From assembly GCF_001005725.1 (NCBI RefSeq), contig NZ_LBIC01000006.1, forward strand, positions 186,001 to 250,000: a stretch of DNA of 64,000 bases. The letters are read 5' to 3'. The translations under genes were made by a program, and so were the position numbers. The DNA comes from Sphingobium chungbukense (lineage in GTDB: Bacteria > Pseudomonadota > Alphaproteobacteria > Sphingomonadales > Sphingomonadaceae). Of the stretch, positions 63,170 to 64,000 are shown in pieces (the stretch's first letter is position 1; each line of letters begins with the position of its first letter). The notes below the pieces were generated by a model that was not told where the DNA came from, did not search any database, and saw nothing but the letters and a program-made list of their open reading frames with translations.

Positions 63170-64000
63170 TCAAAAACTCGCGGTCAGATTGAACGAGGTG
63201 TACCGGGTCCAGCGATCGACGGGAGCATTGGGCGCATCGCGCAGGAAACGACCCTTGGCGAGCAACAGGCCGTCAAATTCGAAGCGAAGCCGGGCGGGCA
63301 GGATCCAGTAGCGAACACGCGCTTCAACCTGATGTCCGGCGAAACGTCCTGAACTTCCACTGGCATCACGGACCCCTGTGGACGAGAAGCTGTCCTCGCG
63401 GGCCGCCAGCCACATCGGGCGATAGACCGCGAACCAGTCGATCCGCTTGCCGGGCGTGGCTTCGATCCGAAGGCCGGGCGTCACGATGTTGGCACGGGCC
63501 AGCGCATTGTAGAGGCCAGCGGGCGCAAGGTCGGCGCGCCGCATGCCGAAAAGCGTATCGAAACGACCGTAGCGCCTGCCGGATCCGTCGCCGCTGGCAT
63601 AGTCGAATTCCACCGACAACCGCGGCTTCCACGCTCCCGGAAAGCTGTAACCCACGTCGGCATGGACGAAACCGGCGGACACCGACTGGGTGGAGGCTGT
63701 CGCTGCGAGCGACGTGCTGCCCCTGCCTGTCTGGTAGAACGCCTCTACCTCAAAATCAAAGGCGCCGCTGCGTGGATCAGCTATCAGTCGGCCACCGAAT
63801 ATATCGAGTGAGCGGTCGCGCGTCGGCCGGTTCGGTCGATCGCGTTCGCCAAGATGAAAATAGCTCATTTCCGCCATGGCGGTCCCGATTGCCTTGGCCC
63901 TGCTGACCTGCCCACCCCAAAGCACGAGGTCGAAGCTCTCCCGATCAAGACGAACCCGTGCATCCCGCACGTCCGCAGGATCATCAGGCAGCCGGACTTG
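63170..64000 (-). CDS. Outer-membrane beta-barrel, alginate-export-like (cut by window edge)
   Basis: The last 277 residues of a protein whose N-terminus lies beyond the window; the frame is open to base 64000 and a GTG at 63970 is internal. It shows alternating aromatic beta-strands (FHLGERDRPNRPTRDRSLD, ADVGYSFPGAWKPRLSVEFDYASGDG, RTYSFNLTASF-like end with terminal Phe) that match the C-terminal part of the alginate export (AlgE-like) porin family, which in sphingomonads often serves as a substrate channel. Family call by pattern only. Confidence 0.65.
   Translation of the reverse strand, partial: QVRLPDDPADVRDARVRLDRESFDLVLWGGQVSRAKAIGTAMAEMSYFHLGERDRPNRPTRDRSLDIFGGRLIADPRSGAFDFEVEAFYQTGRGSTSLAATASTQSVSAGFVHADVGYSFPGAWKPRLSVEFDYASGDGSGRRYGRFDTLFGMRRADLAPAGLYNALARANIVTPGLRIEATPGKRIDWFAVYRPMWLAAREDSFSSTGVRDASGSSGRFAGHQVEARVRYWILPARLRFEFDGLLLAKGRFLRDAPNAPVDRWTRYTSFNLTASF

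Noticed and set aside
1..64000. tRNA, rRNA, CRISPR arrays, insertion sequences, prophage or integrase genes
   Set aside because: None could be recognised on either strand; no transposase-like protein, direct-repeat array or clover-leaf gene was seen by eye.

Overview
The window looks like chromosomal DNA of a sphingomonad (Sphingobium / Novosphingobium type alphaproteobacterium). The evidence is high GC, four long TonB-dependent receptors with sphingomonad-style plugs, and densely packed catabolic operons of CoA enzymes, SDRs, Rieske and flavin oxygenases and FAH hydrolases. I see no tRNA, rRNA, CRISPR array, phage gene or insertion sequence.

Region 1 (0.5-24 kb) is a CoA-dependent degradation cluster between two paralogous TonB-dependent receptors (623-2866 plus, 21692-23932 minus). 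In order, a plus-strand run holds an acyl-CoA ligase, acyl-CoA dehydrogenase, APH-type kinase, two tandem SDRs, a fused enoyl-CoA hydratase/3-hydroxyacyl-CoA dehydrogenase, a MaoC hydratase, a thiolase, two MDR reductases, an MFE2-type SDR, a double-domain CaiB CoA-transferase, a GST and a nitronate monooxygenase-like enzyme. A CocE-type hydrolase faces it. The kinase + dehydrogenase + ligase + SDR set resembles the ACAD10/11 and lva systems that handle 4-hydroxyacyl-CoAs.

Region 2 (24-28.9 kb) is a D-alanine catabolic unit (Lrp/AsnC regulator, alr, dadA), then a divergent MarR regulator/epoxide-hydrolase pair whose intergenic region carries three GACAA...TTGTC palindromes.

Region 3 (28.9-56 kb) is a large oxidative cluster, probably for an aromatic or other cyclic compound. 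It holds two flavin monooxygenases, two Rieske oxygenases, a P450, two FAH hydrolases, two VOC proteins (one extradiol-dioxygenase-like), two small ABM-fold proteins, two paralogous amidohydrolases, an alpha/beta hydrolase, an SDR, an aldo-keto reductase, a two-subunit CoA-transferase, an SCP-x-type thiolase, a 2-hydroxy-acid oxidase, two TonB receptors and a LysR regulator. Its most striking feature is a 30-bp sequence pattern (GGTATC - 17 bp - ATC, with further conserved positions). I found it seven times, always intergenic and always pointing into an operon of this cluster, so it appears to mark one uncharacterised regulon.

Region 4 (56.4-61.2 kb) is a GntR/FCD regulator divergent from glcDEF (glycolate oxidase), with three ATTGGATC repeats in the promoter. 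Region 5 (61.3-64 kb) is an NMO-TetR operon and the cut end of an outer-membrane beta-barrel gene. A working model for regions 3 and 4: uptake by TonB receptors, oxygenation, ring opening, hydrolysis and reduction, CoA activation and thiolysis, with a 2-hydroxy acid such as glycolate oxidised by the hydroxy-acid oxidase or GlcDEF. The substrate cannot be read from the sequence.
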